Shown here: piece by piece, positions 56,227 through 64,000 of the stretch
How the letters are laid out: every line of letters starts with the position of its first letter
Position numbering within the stretch: the stretch's first letter is position 1
Source: Streptococcus australis
GTDB lineage: Bacteria > Bacillota > Bacilli > Lactobacillales > Streptococcaceae
DNA length: 64,000 bases
Direction: 5' to 3'
Assembly (NCBI RefSeq): GCF_015553625.1
Contig: NZ_JADNGY010000001.1
Coordinates: forward strand, 242,256 to 306,255
Notes under the pieces: model-generated
What the model saw: the letters and a program-made list of their open reading frames with translations, nothing else
The model's database searches: none
What the model was told of the DNA's origin: nothing
Made by a program: the position numbers and the translations under genes

Positions 56227-57009
56227 CTAAATAGCCTCCTTTTTCACAGCTTTGCTCCATTGGTACCAACCAACCAAGCTATTGAGGGTGTAGACCCAAT
56301 ACATTCCCTGAATATGGATGCTTTCTCCCCACCAGAGGTAGATACTGAAGAGGTTGGTCGCAATCCAGAAAATCCACTGTTCACGATAAAGACCAGTCAT
56401 GAGAAGTTGACCGACTCCATTGGTCGCATCTGTCACACTATCACGGAAAGGTCGTGCGCTGTGGATGCTTTTATAAGCATAGCCCATCCCGATCCAAATC
56501 AGAGCTGTTAGAACCAAATACTTGATCCATTCCATTATGGTTAATTTCTTGGCCTCAAAGTGAGATTCTTCTGCCCCTCCTTGGTCATTGATCCGATTCG
56601 ACAACCAGACATAGAGACCGATTGGTTGCATCACAAAGAAGTATAGGGTTGTCAGAACTTCTCCATAGAAGTTTTTGTTCAAGGCTAGGATGAGGTAAAT
56701 CGCTGAGTTCACTGCTCCAAAGAGATAGTTACTAGCCCTACCTTCTGCTACTAGTATCACACAAACGATTCCTGTCCAGGAGGCAAAGAGCCCTAACCAA
56801 TCGTGACTTGCCTCCTGATTGGTAAACTCTAGGACAAAGGGCACGCTAGACAAAGCAAGCAAATAAAGCCATTGTGTTAGAGTGCGACCTGCAAATAGGT
56901 CTTTCCAAAGGAGTTTCATAATCCCTACGAAGCCACGTTTGCCAGCTTCTCGATGGACATTTTTTAAATGCTCCCCAAATGTTTGAATTTTTTCTTGTAG
57001 TCGTTTCAT
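56227..57009 (-). CDS. pnuC: Nicotinamide mononucleotide/riboside transporter PnuC
   Basis: A 260-residue membrane protein with about seven helices. The family segments NYLFGAVNSAIYLILAL, YFFVMQPIGLYVW and the C-terminal half-site WIATNLFSIYLWW ... GMYWVYTLNSLVGWYQW are present. It lets nicotinamide riboside in, which the NadR kinase domain then traps by phosphorylation. nadR lies 12 bp upstream and the Nudix gene starts one base after the stop. Confidence 0.93.
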   Translation of the reverse strand: MKRLQEKIQTFGEHLKNVHREAGKRGFVGIMKLLWKDLFAGRTLTQWLYLLALSSVPFVLEFTNQEASHDWLGLFASWTGIVCVILVAEGRASNYLFGAVNSAIYLILALNKNFYGEVLTTLYFFVMQPIGLYVWLSNRINDQGGAEESHFEAKKLTIMEWIKYLVLTALIWIGMGYAYKSIHSARPFRDSVTDATNGVGQLLMTGLYREQWIFWIATNLFSIYLWWGESIHIQGMYWVYTLNSLVGWYQWSKAVKKEAI

Positions 57010-57021
57010 GCTGTTTCTCCT

Positions 57022-58080
57022 TTAATCAGCTTGATAAATCGTATCGATGACACGCTTTGCTTCTTCGTAATTCCCCAAGTAGTCTTGCCCGAGATAGGCT
57101 GTAGGGATATCCGAGAGGTATTGGTGGCGGAGGTGATCCAGGTGATTTGAAAAACTGGTGCGAATTTCATCATCTGCCATGGTCATATCACGGAAGCCAT
57201 CATTGACATAGGATCCAATGGGTTGAACAAATAAAATTAGATCCCATTTTTCCTTAGCTAGGATACTGACGAAGAGGTTGTCAAAAGTATCCGTCATACT
57301 GGTCTCTGGGCCTTCTACTTCCATATAGTAGTCGTAATAGCCCTTCGTCACCAGAGAATTCGTATCCGCAATCACTAGCCCTCGATTGGCGCTACTATCA
57401 ATCAATTTAGAAGTCTGATCGTATTGCCCCAACAAGAGGTAATAGTAATCTTTTGGTGTCAGCTCATCATCCCGTACATTATTTCTAATCTGGTACTCGC
57501 GAGCATATTCTAAGCTCACTGGTGCATCATAGAAGCGGGCCAAATCTTTTGCCAAGGTTGTCTTCCCGTTGCTAGCACTCCCCATAATGAGGACTTTCTT
57601 CGTGAACTGACGGCGGAAGGGTTGGGCAATGTATTTCCAATACTTGCTCGGGTTCTCTCTGATGAGGGTCCCTGAAATGCCAAATTGACGTTCCTGCAGG
57701 CGAGCTTCAAAACCTCGCGCTTCAAGTTCTTCTTGGTAAGTCTTCTCTCCAACAAAGAAGACTAAATCTTCTCTCTTAGAATCATATTGAATCGTTTCTA
57801 AGGCGGTTTTCAACCAAGGTTCCCATCCCAAGGGATAGCGAGGAAGTTCTGTCTCATCGAGTTTATAAATCTGAGTGAGTTCATCATTTGAAAAACCTTC
57901 TCGAATATAGCGAAAACGTTTTTGCAAAGGAAGGCCAACTTCTTCTCCTCGGTCACCTTTGTAACCAGAGACAATCACACAAACGCGGTCACATTGGCGT
58001 TTTGCCCGTTGAATTAAATCAATATGCCCTTGATGAAGGGGGGCAAACGTTCCAAATACCACTGCCACTCTTTCTTTCAT
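57022..58080 (-). CDS. nadR: NadR: NMN adenylyltransferase / ribosylnicotinamide kinase
   Basis: A 352-residue bifunctional enzyme. The N-terminal nucleotidyltransferase has GTFAPLHQGHIDLI (HxGH, residues 10-23) and ISGTLIRENP near 144-153; the kinase domain starts at about 163 with Walker A GSASNGKTTLAKD and contains LEYAREY and VIADTNSLVTKGY. Unlike enterobacterial NadR it lacks the N-terminal DNA-binding domain. AAAGGAG precedes the ATG. First gene of the salvage operon. Confidence 0.94.
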   Translation of the reverse strand: MKERVAVVFGTFAPLHQGHIDLIQRAKRQCDRVCVIVSGYKGDRGEEVGLPLQKRFRYIREGFSNDELTQIYKLDETELPRYPLGWEPWLKTALETIQYDSKREDLVFFVGEKTYQEELEARGFEARLQERQFGISGTLIRENPSKYWKYIAQPFRRQFTKKVLIMGSASNGKTTLAKDLARFYDAPVSLEYAREYQIRNNVRDDELTPKDYYYLLLGQYDQTSKLIDSSANRGLVIADTNSLVTKGYYDYYMEVEGPETSMTDTFDNLFVSILAKEKWDLILFVQPIGSYVNDGFRDMTMADDEIRTSFSNHLDHLRHQYLSDIPTAYLGQDYLGNYEEAKRVIDTIYQAD

Positions 58081-58095
58081 CTAACTGGCTCCTTT

Positions 58096-58158
58096 ATCAT
58101 AATGTCAAAACATGTTTTGCTTATGATTTTATTATAAACTATAATTTCAATCTGTCAA
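58096..58158 (-). promoter_or_regulatory. nadR-pnuC promoter with palindromic operator
   Basis: TTGACA (58158-58153) and TATAAT (58136-58131) are 16 bp apart. The predicted start lies inside a 32-bp interrupted palindrome at 58096-58127: perfect core CAAAACATGTTTTG (58106-58119) with outer arms ATCATAA and TTATGAT. The position is that of a repressor site; NrtR encoded in the operon is the obvious candidate. Confidence 0.65.
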
Positions 58159-58204
58159 TACCTTTTTATAAAAAAATATAATTTTGTAAAACAAAAATTA
58201 AAAA

Positions 58205-58243
58205 GATTCAACTCTGTATGTTATTATACAGAATTGAATCTCT
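58205..58243 (-). terminator. Terminator of the lipoprotein gene
   Basis: GATTCAACTCTGTAT and ATACAGAATTGAATC pair (one G-U) around a 6-base loop; minus strand continues TTTTTAATTTTT. Confidence 0.8.
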
Positions 58244-58282
58244 GATTTCAATCATTTTTTTAATTTTCTCAGTGGCAAGACA

Positions 58283-59026
58283 TTATTCCCGAACCAAGGC
58301 ATGCGTATGGCCTTTTTCTGTCACTTGAACACTTGCCAGTTGGCCATCTTGACCAACGACTATATCCAAGCTAGCTACAGATCCATCTTGGGCGGAAATC
58401 AAGCCAGCATGATAATGACCTTGATCCAAGTTGTATTCATAGCTTCCAATCGTATAGCCCACTGCATCGCCACCTGAAGTTTGTATGGTCACTTGGCCTC
58501 CTTGCCCGATTGTTACAGCTGTATCGCGACCGTCGGTCCAACTACCTATTGCTCCAGAATAATCCCCTGAGGCATAAGCTAATACACCTTTATAGCGTGG
58601 GTTCTCTGTCTTAGAGGCTTGCTCTTTTGCAGTCGTGCGACCTTCTTCCAAGCTAGGTAGTTTTGGTTTTTCAGGTGCTGAAGTCACTGCTGGATGTGTT
58701 TCTTTGGAAGGAGTTGGGGCCAGGCTTTGACTGACTTGTGGAACTCTTGGTGTCACCGGAGTTGACGGAGTCTCTTGGCTCGCTTGTGTTTCACTCGAAG
58801 CGATGGCAGGAGTTTTTGCCACTTCTGCGCTTTGTTGGCTTTGTGTGGTTTTGCCTGTAGCCTTTTTCTCTTCTTTTTTACTCGTAGAGCTTTGTTTCAC
58901 TTGCTCAATTTTACTAGTTGAAGATGGACTGGTTTCCTTTTTCTTTTCTGATCCACAGCCGCTTAAGAGAAGAGCAGCGGTTAAAGCAAGGGTTGACAGA
59001 CTAAATAAGGTTCCTTTCATTTTCAT
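58283..59026 (-). CDS. Secreted lipoprotein of unknown function
   Basis: A 247-residue lipoprotein. Signal peptide with lipobox LLLSGCGSEKKK (Cys about residue 23), then a Ser/Thr/Lys/Pro-rich linker to about 145, then a small C-terminal domain: YKGVLAYASGDYSGAIGSW, VTIGQGGQVTIQTSGGDAVG, YHAGLISAQDGSVASLDIVV. The domain is not one I can name. A WalR-type box lies upstream, which suggests a role at the cell wall. Confidence 0.8.
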   Translation of the reverse strand: MKMKGTLFSLSTLALTAALLLSGCGSEKKKETSPSSTSKIEQVKQSSTSKKEEKKATGKTTQSQQSAEVAKTPAIASSETQASQETPSTPVTPRVPQVSQSLAPTPSKETHPAVTSAPEKPKLPSLEEGRTTAKEQASKTENPRYKGVLAYASGDYSGAIGSWTDGRDTAVTIGQGGQVTIQTSGGDAVGYTIGSYEYNLDQGHYHAGLISAQDGSVASLDIVVGQDGQLASVQVTEKGHTHALVRE

Positions 59027-59043
59027 GGCAATACCTCCCCTTT

Positions 59044-59079
59044 TGTAACATTTGTTACATTTTGTAATACAATTGTAAC
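59044..59079. promoter_or_regulatory. WalR (VicR)-type box upstream of the lipoprotein
   Basis: Plus strand TGTAAT - ACAAT - TGTAAC (59063-59079) matches the WalR consensus TGTWAH-N5-TGTWAH fully. Next to it TGTAACA-TT-TGTTACA (59044-59059) adds inverted half-sites. It lies 18-53 bp before the lipoprotein start. Confidence 0.6.
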
Positions 59080-59137
59080 ATTTATCTATAGGGAAGTCAA
59101 GAGGATTTACGATACTTATAAAAAATAGAAACTAGTT

Positions 59138-59183
59138 TCAAAAAAAGAGTGAATGATTGGAGCTCTACTCCAATCATTCACTC
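59138..59183. terminator. Bidirectional terminator of the DUF4430 gene
   Basis: AGAGTGAATGATTGGAG and CTCCAATCATTCACTCT form a perfect 17-bp stem with a 5-base loop and T runs on both strands. Confidence 0.9.
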
Positions 59184-59189
59184 TTTTTC

Positions 59190-59594
59190 TTATTGATAAA
59201 CTTCTTGATAAAATTCGATGGTATCTCCATCTTGGACAGTCGTTTCTGCTGCCCCTTTTGGTGCCATCTCTCCATTGATCTTGTACATCCAATAGAGCCC
59301 CTTGCTTTCATCCTGAGCTACGCCATCGATCGAGGTGATGAAGCCACTCTTCTCCTCAATCTTGTAGTTAGCCTTCAGGACTTCCATCAGGTTGGCTTTT
59401 TCAGCAACCTTCAAGGTCTTGCTTTGAGCTTCTTGCCCTTCAGGGACGATACTGACCGTAATGGTAATTTGTTTTTCTTTAGCTACTTGTGAGCTAGAAG
59501 CTGAGTTTTTCGTAGTCGATGGTGTGCTTTGTCCGCAACTGACCAATACAAGAGCCGTTAGGACAGCAAAGAAGCTATAAAGTGTTTTTTTCAT
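59190..59594 (-). CDS. DUF4430 lipoprotein
   Basis: A 134-residue lipoprotein: signal with lipobox LVLVSCGQ (Cys about 20), a Ser-rich linker and a domain at about 45-134 resembling the C-terminal part of transcobalamin (NLMEVLKANYKIEEKSGFIT, GLYWMYKINGEMAPKGAAET, VQDGDTIEFYQEV). In the family it goes with ECF S-components and may capture a corrinoid or related ligand. It overlaps the S-component gene by 20 bp. Confidence 0.88.
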   Translation of the reverse strand: MKKTLYSFFAVLTALVLVSCGQSTPSTTKNSASSSQVAKEKQITITVSIVPEGQEAQSKTLKVAEKANLMEVLKANYKIEEKSGFITSIDGVAQDESKGLYWMYKINGEMAPKGAAETTVQDGDTIEFYQEVYQ

Positions 59595-60063
59595 GATAGA
59601 ATCTCCTAAATATTGTATAAAGTAGAGGGTAAAAACAGACGGTGGAAAGGGCGTGGGCTAGGTTAAAGCTAAAGCCATTCACCAGTGCATAGGTCCACCA
59701 AGGCATGTGGTAGAGGACAGCATAAAGACTGTCAATCACTATCCCGTAGAGAAAGGATAAGATGCCGACCACTAGGGTTTGGACTTGCAAAGACAAGTGG
59801 CGGTAAAGCCCCCGCCAAAGAGTCAAGAGGAGGCCAAAGGCCAGTATCTGAGCGAGCACCACTGGGCTCATCCCCAAGAGAAAAGCCGAGGTAAACATGG
59901 TGACCGCCATCACCAAAAAGGCAAATTGCCAGTCTTCAAATAGCACCAGTAAAAAGAAAATGGCACTAATGGGTTGGACATTGGGCAAGAAGGCAAAGGC
60001 TTGTCTCAGCACCACACAGAGGGCTGCTAAGAGGGTGATTCGGGTCAAGCGTTTGAGAGGCAC
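59575..60063 (-). CDS. ECF transporter S component
   Basis: A 162-residue membrane protein with about five to six helices. The N-terminal helix (LTRITLLAALCVVLRQAFAF) and the following LPNVQPISAIFFLLVLFED fit S-components of a predicted cobalamin-type ECF transporter. It must use the shared EcfAA'T module encoded elsewhere. Start GTG at 60063 has AGGAGG 7 nt upstream; an ATG in another frame 5 bp before stops at once. Gap to clpC is 11 bp. Confidence 0.85.
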   Translation of the reverse strand: MPLKRLTRITLLAALCVVLRQAFAFLPNVQPISAIFFLLVLFEDWQFAFLVMAVTMFTSAFLLGMSPVVLAQILAFGLLLTLWRGLYRHLSLQVQTLVVGILSFLYGIVIDSLYAVLYHMPWWTYALVNGFSFNLAHALSTVCFYPLLYTIFRRFYHEKNTL

Positions 60064-60074
60064 TGCATATCCTC

Positions 60075-62504
60075 CTAGTCAATCGTGAAGTTAAGCTGAC
60101 CAGACTTGACACCTACCTTGAGGGTTTGCCCTTCAGCCACTTCTCCTCTCAAGAGGATCTCTGCCAAGTAGTCTTCCACCTGGGTCTGGATGGTTCGGCG
60201 CAAAGGACGCGCTCCCATCTCTGGATCATATCCGTGAGTCGCCAGCCATTTAAGGGCAGACGCTTGGAATTTCAGAGTAATGCCTTTCTCTGCTAGAGAT
60301 TGAACCAAGGGTTTCACCATAATCTTGACAATCTCATGCATTTGGTCACTGGTCAAGCTATGGAAGACAACCTTCTCATCAATCCGGTTGATAAACTCTG
60401 GTCGATAGGTCTTCTTCAACTCTTCGAAGATGCGTTTCTCCATATTGGCTTGGTCAAAGCGAATATCCTTAGCTCCAAAGCCAACCGTCTTATCATCTCG
60501 TAAAGCGGTAGCTCCCAAGTTTGAGGTCATGATAATAATGGTATTGGAGAAATCTACCTTGCGTCCCTTGCTGTCGGTCAAGACACCGTCATCCAAGACT
60601 TGCAAGAGAACGTTAAAGATATCTGGATGGGCTTTTTCCACCTCATCAAACAAGAGGACTGAATATGGTTTGTTGCGGACTTTTTCCGTCAACTCGCCCC
60701 CTTCTTCATAACCGACATAGCCTGGAGGGGCACCGTTGAGACGACTGGCTGCAAATTTCTCCATGTATTCACTCATATCAAAGCGGATCAAAGCGGACTC
60801 GTCATCAAAGAGGACTTCAGCCAGCGCCTTCGCCAGCTCAGTCTTCCCGACCCCAGTGGGACCGAGGAAGAGGAAGGAGCCAATTGGCCGTTTATGAGAC
60901 CGAATTCCCGACTGATTACGGCGAATGGCTCGGCTGATACTTGAGACAGCCTGATCCTGACCGATCACGCGCTTATGAAGTTCTGCTTCCAATTCAAGGT
61001 ATTTCTTAGCTGCTGTTTGGGTTAGTTTCTCCACAGGAATGCCTGACAATTGACTGAGCGTCTTCAGGATATCCTCTTCCTTAACTTCTAGCTGGTAGCC
61101 TTTTGGACTGGCATCTTCTTTTAGCAACTGAGCAACTTTTTTCCACTGCCCCTTGAGCAAGGCTTGATCGGCAGCTGTCAAGTCGGACTGAAGACCGGCT
61201 TGAGGCCCCTTGTTTTGCACGGTCGCTGCCGCCTCATCCAAGAGGTCAATGGCGGAGTCAGGTAAGAGGCGACTGGTCAAATAACGATTGGCATAGACAA
61301 CAGCTGTCTCGATGGCCTCATCCGTAATATGGACACGGTGGTGACGTTCATAGGTCTTCTTGAGCCCTTGCAAAATCGCAATGCTATCTGCAACTGAGGG
61401 TTGCTCAATCAAGACCTTAGCAAAGCGGCGTGACAGAGCAGCGTCTTTTTCAATGTGTTTTTGGTATTCTTCTTGCGTAGTGGCTCCTACGGTCCGTAGG
61501 GTCCCGCGAGCCAAGGCTGGCTTCAAGATATTGGCAGCATCCAAGGTGGAGTCAATCCCAGAGCCAGAGCCCATAATGGTATGGAGCTCATCAATGAAGA
61601 GGATGACATGGCCATCTTCTTCGATATCATTGATGATGTTGTTCATCCGCTCTTCAAAATCTCCACGGAACCGCGTCCCTGCGACAACATTCATCAAGTC
61701 CAATTCTAGGACCCGCATTTTAGCCAGTTCCGTCGGGACATCTCCGCTGGCAATCCGTTGAGCCAAGCCCAAGGCTAGAGCGGTCTTTCCGACACCGGCA
61801 TCCCCGACCAGAACTGGGTTATTTTTTGTTTTACGGCTCAAAATCTGAATCATCCGCGAGATTTCTTGACCCCGACCAATCACCGGTTCCAAACTGCCAT
61901 TGCGAGCCATTTCTGTCAAATCTCGGGTGTAGTCTTCCAAACCACCGCTGGTAGAGGCTGGCATGCCCATCATATTTCCCATGGTTTGACGATTGGGTTG
62001 CTGGGCTCGATAGAGCGAACGAATGGCCTTGACAGCTTCCTTGTCCCAACCTGCTCGTTGCTCCAAGCTCTTCCGAAGCTCGACGATTTTAATGCCCTCT
62101 TCCTGATCATCATAGCGGAAGCCGACATATTCCAATACTTGAGAAGCCAAGGTCCCCCGCTCTAATAGAAGCGCCAAGAGGACATGCTCTGTTCCAAGAC
62201 TTTTGGCATGGACTGCCTGGGCAATCTCTTGGGAACGTTTCATGATTTCTTCGACACGGAAAGAAAAAGGAAACACCTCATAGCGGCCATCCCTCTGGTA
62301 GACTTGACCCGTAATGTGCTCCGCCGCATCTTGAAAATCATCAATCTGCATAGGATAGTCACTTAAGACAGAACCAGCTACACTATAAGGATTATTGGCT
62401 AGGGCCACTAGGATATGCCAGGTATCTAGCGTTTGGGACTCAAAATGACCCGCCAAGATTTGAGCGGCTTCAATCGTTTCTAATAAGGCTTTTGAATAGT
62501 TCAT
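60075..62504 (-). CDS. clpC: Clp protease ATP-binding subunit ClpC
   Basis: An 809-residue AAA+ unfoldase for ClpP. N-domain with two repeats (1-145), first ATPase with GDAGVGKTALALGLAQ (about 232-247), a short middle domain, and the second ATPase with GPTGVGKTELAKALAE (about 541-556) plus arginine and sensor motifs. ATG at 62504 (MNYSKALLETIEAAQILA) matches the family N-terminus; there is no strong ribosome site, so it may reinitiate after the ctsR stop 7 bp upstream. The frame is open to 62582 within ctsR. Confidence 0.94.
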   Translation of the reverse strand: MNYSKALLETIEAAQILAGHFESQTLDTWHILVALANNPYSVAGSVLSDYPMQIDDFQDAAEHITGQVYQRDGRYEVFPFSFRVEEIMKRSQEIAQAVHAKSLGTEHVLLALLLERGTLASQVLEYVGFRYDDQEEGIKIVELRKSLEQRAGWDKEAVKAIRSLYRAQQPNRQTMGNMMGMPASTSGGLEDYTRDLTEMARNGSLEPVIGRGQEISRMIQILSRKTKNNPVLVGDAGVGKTALALGLAQRIASGDVPTELAKMRVLELDLMNVVAGTRFRGDFEERMNNIINDIEEDGHVILFIDELHTIMGSGSGIDSTLDAANILKPALARGTLRTVGATTQEEYQKHIEKDAALSRRFAKVLIEQPSVADSIAILQGLKKTYERHHRVHITDEAIETAVVYANRYLTSRLLPDSAIDLLDEAAATVQNKGPQAGLQSDLTAADQALLKGQWKKVAQLLKEDASPKGYQLEVKEEDILKTLSQLSGIPVEKLTQTAAKKYLELEAELHKRVIGQDQAVSSISRAIRRNQSGIRSHKRPIGSFLFLGPTGVGKTELAKALAEVLFDDESALIRFDMSEYMEKFAASRLNGAPPGYVGYEEGGELTEKVRNKPYSVLLFDEVEKAHPDIFNVLLQVLDDGVLTDSKGRKVDFSNTIIIMTSNLGATALRDDKTVGFGAKDIRFDQANMEKRIFEELKKTYRPEFINRIDEKVVFHSLTSDQMHEIVKIMVKPLVQSLAEKGITLKFQASALKWLATHGYDPEMGARPLRRTIQTQVEDYLAEILLRGEVAEGQTLKVGVKSGQLNFTID

Positions 62505-62511
62505 AAGGAGA

Positions 62512-62970
62512 TTACATTCCCTTTCTATCGACTTGTTGGATAATTTTTCGTAGGATATTGGCTCGTAGGCAATGGGCTTCACTTCCCAGGACCTCGTCTG
62601 TCGTCGTCACTGACAAAAGCTCTGCTTCTCTCTTTGTAAGGACTTTTTCTTCAAATAGCATCTGGAGAATATCACCAAAAACAGTCTGACTGATTTGTTC
62701 TCCGATGCTTGCGCCAAGCTCTTTTAGCATCTGGTGTTGGTCTGAAAATTGGACCTTGCCAATCCGGATATAACCGCCACCTCCACGCTTGCTCTCTACG
62801 ATATAGCCTCGACTTTCGGTGAAGCGGGTCTTGATCACATAATTGATTTGACTAGGAACAACTTGGAAGACATCCGCTAATTCGCTTCTCTTGAGCTCTG
62901 CGATGCCTGCTTGGGCCAGTAGCGACTTGATATAGGCCTCAATGCTATCTGATGTATTTTTACTTGCCAT
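62512..62970 (-). CDS. ctsR: Transcriptional repressor CtsR
   Basis: A 152-residue repressor of class III heat-shock genes. The winged helix region (KRSELADVFQVVPSQINYVI, then the RGGGGYIRI wing) and the C-terminal dimer domain (VLTKREAELLSV) are present. ATG at 62970 (MASKNTSDS) has AAGGAG upstream; the in-frame ATG at 62994 has none. As usual in streptococci no mcsA/mcsB follow; clpC is directly downstream. Confidence 0.94.
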   Translation of the reverse strand: MASKNTSDSIEAYIKSLLAQAGIAELKRSELADVFQVVPSQINYVIKTRFTESRGYIVESKRGGGGYIRIGKVQFSDQHQMLKELGASIGEQISQTVFGDILQMLFEEKVLTKREAELLSVTTTDEVLGSEAHCLRANILRKIIQQVDRKGM

Positions 62971-63021
62971 GATGCTCCTTTCTAACCTTTTCATTCTAGA
63001 TAAGCTCTCTGCTTTTCAGAG

Positions 63022-63078
63022 GATCAAAAATGGTCTCATCATCCATGATGTCATTCTTGACCTTATCTGACTATTATA
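63022..63078 (-). promoter_or_regulatory. ctsR-clpC promoter with degenerate CtsR boxes
   Basis: TATAAT is at 63078-63073 on the minus strand. A GGTCAA half-site follows directly (63062-63057), and on the plus strand GATCAAA - AAT - GGTCTCA (63022-63038) resembles the CtsR heptad repeat with several mismatches. Autoregulation is expected for the family. Confidence 0.35.
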
Positions 63079-63157
63079 CAATTTTTACGCCTGTAAATAA
63101 AGCAAAGACTACGTCGAGATGGAATCTGAAGACCCTTGTTGGTAGCCAGAAGGAGGC

Positions 63158-63187
63158 AAAAAAAGAGGATAGCTATTGCTAACCTCT
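63158..63187 (-). terminator. Terminator of the LPQTG protein gene
   Basis: AGAGG-TAGC and GCTA-CCTCT pair around a small loop; the minus strand goes on as TTTTTTT. Confidence 0.75.
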
Positions 63188-63200
63188 TGTAGAAGGGACT

Positions 63201-64000
63201 TTAGGATTTCCGACGAGCGTATTTCACTCTTCCGCCTAAGAAGCCTAAGCCGAGTAGTCCGATCCAAGCTAAGAAACTTGCCTTCTCTGATCCTGTCTGT
63301 GGCAGTTTTTCTTGGGACTGCACAGGGTCTGGATTTACGGCTTCTACCACAGGAGAAGGAGGAGTCTCTTTCGAAGCCGTTGGTTTCAAAATTGGAGCAA
63401 TTCCACTTCCTTTTTTGTCTTCTGGAGGAAGGAACGGTTTCGTTTCTTGTGAGTCTTCACTAGGACTTGTTGGTAGCGGCACATCCGGAATAATAGGAGC
63501 TTCTTCTACTTCCTTCGTCCCGACTTCTGTGATCTGGTCCTGAGCTTCCACTTCGACAAAGGCATCGACTTCTGTCCGAATTTCTTTGCCTTCTTCTTGT
63601 CGAACCTCAATCAATTTCAATCGGCGTCCGACCTTCCCTGCTTGAAGGATCCGGCTTTCGCCCTTGGCCAAGTCCTTGTTCTCACGTGTTTGACTCTCAA
63701 ATGGAATCTCCTCCGCTTCGATGAGAAGTTCTGGTTTTTCAAGAATCAAATCCCGAACACCTTCTTCTGGTCGTGTCTGCGTCAGCGGTTCATAATTGTG
63801 AGCATCTCCTAAGATGGTTTCAAGGGCTTCCACTTGATTAGCTGCAGCAACCAAATCTGGTCGCTCTTGATTCAACAACTGAGTCAAGTCCGTCAATTGT
63901 CCTTGAACCGTCGGTTTGAGGTCTGCTTTCAAGCGATCGAGAGAAGTAGCCTTAATCTTTTCTACTCCTTCTCTGATGATCTGTTGCAGCTCTTCTTGAC
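63201..64000 (-). CDS. LPQTG-anchored surface protein (C-terminal part; N-terminus outside window)
   Basis: The last ~265 residues of a wall protein are visible. The frame is open at the window edge, so the N-terminus is missing. The visible part has Glu/Gln-rich, probably helical sequence (QTRPEEGVRDLILEKPELLI), a segment with many Val/Glu strands, a Pro/Ser-rich linker (VPLPTSPSEDSQETKPF) and the anchor LPQTGSEK, membrane helix and KYARRKS. Ligand unknown. Confidence 0.85.
   Translation of the reverse strand, partial: QEELQQIIREGVEKIKATSLDRLKADLKPTVQGQLTDLTQLLNQERPDLVAAANQVEALETILGDAHNYEPLTQTRPEEGVRDLILEKPELLIEAEEIPFESQTRENKDLAKGESRILQAGKVGRRLKLIEVRQEEGKEIRTEVDAFVEVEAQDQITEVGTKEVEEAPIIPDVPLPTSPSEDSQETKPFLPPEDKKGSGIAPILKPTASKETPPSPVVEAVNPDPVQSQEKLPQTGSEKASFLAWIGLLGLGFLGGRVKYARRKS

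Noticed and set aside
62505..62582. N-terminal extension of clpC by 26 residues
   Set aside because: It lies inside ctsR and precedes the conserved ClpC N-terminus MNYSKALLETIEAA.

Overview
The window looks like a chromosomal segment of a Streptococcus of the mitis/sanguinis type. S. parasanguinis or a close relative is my guess from gene content; no marker here fixes the species. Signs are the streptococcal gene neighbours (purA, tadA, dut, radA, carbonic anhydrase; gpsA-galU; ctsR-clpC without mcsAB; hslO-dusB), low-to-moderate GC, YSIRK-type and LPXTG surface proteins, and two small RNAs with CiaR-type promoters. Most genes are on the minus strand; gpsA-galU, gshF and hslO-dusB are on the plus strand. 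I saw no rRNA, tRNA, intact transposon, phage or CRISPR array.

Layout. 1-9.7 kb: a truncated YSIRK adhesin, a CsbB/YfhO-like glycosylation pair, and a Thr-stalk LPSTG adhesin. 10-16.9 kb: a DUF2079 membrane protein with an N-terminal frameshift, carbonic anhydrase, an AIM24-like protein, radA (no ordinary start codon), a histidine phosphatase, dut, a CiaR-type small RNA and a class I amidotransferase. 17-26 kb: a large pilin-repeat LPSTG adhesin, gpsA-galU, and a secreted C69 dipeptidase carried on a Thr/Ser/Pro repeat stalk with an LPSTG anchor. 26.3-29.5 kb: rhomboid protease, 5-FTHF cyclo-ligase and two acetyl-pathway lysine/DAP genes. 29.6-35.3 kb: six membrane-anchored proteins of unknown function in two transcription units, at least four of them clearly related.

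35.4-42.9 kb is a mosaic island: a 3' remnant of one pgi allele, a complete sorbitol (glucitol) PTS operon, and a full second pgi allele that differs from the remnant. 43-46.2 kb carries the SRP RNA, tadA, a second CiaR-type RNA and a decayed peptide-modification locus (radical-SAM fragment, small Cys-containing ORF, exporter). 46.2-53.3 kb: HAD phosphatase, a long hairpin-bounded intergenic element, purA, gshF, a decayed ADP-ribosylglycohydrolase gene, hslO-dusB and an IS-like fragment. 53.6-58.1 kb: an Xre/DUF3278-type membrane-protein operon and the NAD-salvage operon nadR-pnuC-nudix with a palindrome over its promoter. 58.3-64 kb: a lipoprotein under a WalR-like box, DUF4430 plus ECF S-component, clpC, ctsR and the C-terminus of another LPXTG protein.

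The main themes are surface display (five wall-anchored proteins, three or more lipid- or membrane-anchored proteins), stress and proteolysis control (ctsR-clpC, hslO, rhomboid, CiaR RNAs) and recent gene flux (the pgi/sorbitol island, RiPP and ADP-ribosylglycohydrolase remnants). The least explained coding block is the 29.6-35.3 kb family.
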